The position numbers and the translations under genes were made by a program. Below the pieces are notes generated by a model. That model made no database searches. It was not told where the DNA came from and saw nothing but the letters and a program-made list of their open reading frames with translations. Shown here one piece after another: positions 4,501-6,124 of a stretch of 6,124 nt of DNA. How positions within the stretch are numbered: the stretch's first letter is position 1; every line of letters begins with the position of its first letter. Origin of the DNA: a bacterium (GTDB taxonomy: Bacteria > Zixibacteria > MSB-5A5 > GN15 > FEB-12); the NCBI GenBank assembly GCA_030629485.1, contig DAOVOW010000130.1:1-6124 (forward strand). The letters are read 5' to 3'.

Positions 4501-6081
4501 AAGCAGACAGTATTGACAGGATTATTACTCGCAGCCGCAGTTGGTCTCATTGTGGTGACCTGTTCGCTTGGACCGAAGTTGCCGGTTGAAGTATCATCAG
4601 CCATTGAGGCGGCAGGCGACAACGGCGCCGAATTGGAGAAGGTGATCGCCCACTATCGCACCGCAGGTGACACTCTCAAGCTCGAGGCGGCGCTCTTCCT
4701 CATCGGCAACATGGAAGGGCACGGTTACGCAACTTATGATCTGAAGGACACCGCCGACAATGTGGTTGCCTTTGATGTTAGCGACTACCCATCGTATGAT
4801 TCACTGAAAACTTCAGTCTCGGCTTTGGAGGCGGAACATGGTGAACTCGACTTTGACAAGAGAGAGTTGCTGACCGATGTAGAATCAATCACAGCCGATT
4901 TCATCATTACTCAGATCGATTACGCCTTTCGCGCCTGGAGGGAAAGACCCTGGGCGCAGCATCTGTCGTTTGACGACTTCAGCCAGTATGTGCTCCCATA
5001 CCGGGGCAGCGGCGAACCGCTCGAACCCTGGCGCAAGTATTTCTTCGAAAAGTATGCTGACTTGGCCGACAATATGACCGACCCGACTGATCCGGTCGAG
5101 GCGGCATCTTTGATCAACGACGATATCAAGACCTGGTTCACTTTCGATCCCCGTTATTACTATCATCCCACCGATCTGGGACTGACGGAGATGTTGAGTA
5201 CCGGCGTTGGACGGTGCGAGGACATGACCAACATCACCATCTACGCCATGCGCGCCAACGGGCTGGCGGTCACCAGCGACTACACCCCCGCCTGGGCCGA
5301 TGCCGGCAACAACCACGCCTGGAACGCTATCATCGCATCCGATTTCAATGCGATACCGTTTATGGGGGCGGAATCCAACCCCCGCAAGTACAAACTGAAC
5401 AATCGACCGGCTAAGGTTTACCGCAAGGCCTTCAGTCATCAGAAAGACAACCTGGTATTTCAGGATCACAAGCAGGAGAAACTGCCGCCTTGGTTGAGAG
5501 GAAAGAGCTATGTCGATGTTACAGGCGAATACACCTCAATTAGCCGTATGACAACCGATCTGTCTGTGAAATTTGAGCAACCGATCCCCGATTCGGTCGA
5601 CATTGCATACCTGTGCGTTTTCAATTCCGGTGAATGGAAACCGATCGACTGGGCAAACATTGAGCACGAGTACATCACGTTTGAACAAGTAGCTGGTTTT
5701 CTCCTCTATCTTCCAGCTTTATACCTGAATGAAGAAGTGGTTCCATGCGCTCCACCTTTCACGACCAACGGTGAATTTAGTATCCGTCACTTCATCCCCC
5801 AGACTGACACGATTGACACGTTACGGTTGACGGCCAACACCGGACACAACCAGTGGACATTGAACAGAGGCGTCGAGCAGTCGTTACTGACACCGGGCGT
5901 TGAGTACGAACTGTTCTACTTCGACGACGGCTGGCAATCAGTTGGCAAAGCAACTGCGACCGACGAGCCTTTGGTGTTTGATGATGTCCCGGTCGGCTGC
6001 CTCTACTGGCTGGTGGCCGAGGATAGCGACCACGAAGAACGCCCCTTCTCCTACGAAGACGGCCGACAGGGTTGGTGGTAG
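4498..6081 (+). CDS. Lipoprotein with transglutaminase-like domain
   Basis: This 527-residue protein is probably exported. Residues 1-22 look like a lipoprotein signal peptide (MKQ, a hydrophobic core, then VVTC with Cys22). Thr before the cysteine is unusual. An N-terminal helical part (about 28-75, AGDNGAELEKVIAHY) is followed by FSQYVLPYRGSGEPLEPWR at 161-179, a signature I recall from Bacteroidota-type transglutaminase-like proteins. The papain-like core has Cys240 (GVGRCEDMTN) and His273 (NNHAWN). The third residue may be Asp282 or Glu292. From about 335 on there are beta-rich C-terminal domains, ending in the family-typical FSYEDGRQGWW. The protein may cleave or crosslink peptides at the cell surface, but no substrate is known. 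I chose ATG 4498 because AAGGA lies just upstream and the signal peptide begins there. ATG 4462 would add 12 residues and has no ribosome binding site. The gene appears to be transcribed alone, and no terminator is visible in the last 43 bases. Confidence 0.88.
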   Translation: MKQTVLTGLLLAAAVGLIVVTCSLGPKLPVEVSSAIEAAGDNGAELEKVIAHYRTAGDTLKLEAALFLIGNMEGHGYATYDLKDTADNVVAFDVSDYPSYDSLKTSVSALEAEHGELDFDKRELLTDVESITADFIITQIDYAFRAWRERPWAQHLSFDDFSQYVLPYRGSGEPLEPWRKYFFEKYADLADNMTDPTDPVEAASLINDDIKTWFTFDPRYYYHPTDLGLTEMLSTGVGRCEDMTNITIYAMRANGLAVTSDYTPAWADAGNNHAWNAIIASDFNAIPFMGAESNPRKYKLNNRPAKVYRKAFSHQKDNLVFQDHKQEKLPPWLRGKSYVDVTGEYTSISRMTTDLSVKFEQPIPDSVDIAYLCVFNSGEWKPIDWANIEHEYITFEQVAGFLLYLPALYLNEEVVPCAPPFTTNGEFSIRHFIPQTDTIDTLRLTANTGHNQWTLNRGVEQSLLTPGVEYELFYFDDGWQSVGKATATDEPLVFDDVPVGCLYWLVAEDSDHEERPFSYEDGRQGWW

Positions 6082-6124
6082 CAGTCGCCTGGCGATCCCT
6101 TTGCTTTGTCATTCCGGGCTTGAC

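Noticed and set aside
4885..5469. Minus-strand frame of 194 codons antisense to the lipoprotein
   Set aside because: It is the shadow of a well-supported plus-strand gene. Its valine- and glycine-rich translation is typical of antisense reading.

Overview
This is a bacterial chromosomal window of moderate GC content (roughly half, by eye). It holds one tRNA and five convincing protein genes, with no mobile element, CRISPR array or phage gene. The genes look like housekeeping or lineage-specific functions, and I see no multi-gene novel system. An ETF:quinone oxidoreductase implies a membrane quinone pool and respiratory use of acyl-CoA or similar electron donors. The lipoprotein is most like transglutaminase-fold proteins I associate with Bacteroidota and related phyla. 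The mix would suit an uncultured Gram-negative lineage of the FCB type (Zixibacteria or Gemmatimonadota, for example), but that placement is a low-confidence guess.

Layout: 1-179 is non-coding and holds a likely terminator. A minus-strand tRNA-Ala(CGC) lies at 180-252. A minus-strand pair follows: ETF-QO (2353 down to 677) and, overlapping its stop codon, a small three-helix membrane protein of CBU_0592 type (677 down to 393). Next, still on the minus strand, comes an ArsC/Spx-like thioredoxin-fold protein (3034 down to 2597). Its intrinsic terminator overlaps its own stop codon, and it has a good promoter about 170 nt upstream of its start. A roughly 530-base gap (3035-3564) carries that promoter and several small dyads. 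Then comes a minus-strand SAM-dependent O-methyltransferase (4182 down to 3565). It is divergent from a plus-strand lipoprotein with a transglutaminase-like domain (4498-6081). A clean 14-bp inverted repeat sits on the lipoprotein's likely promoter.

Functional links: only ETF-QO and the small membrane protein look like a true co-translated unit. ETF-QO takes electrons from electron transfer flavoprotein (etfA/etfB are not in the window) and passes them to quinone at the membrane. The ArsC-like protein, the methyltransferase and the lipoprotein each appear to have their own signals. The points most worth a second look are the altered active site and long leader of the ArsC-like gene, the operator-like dyad at 4427-4440, and the lipoprotein's unassigned third catalytic residue.
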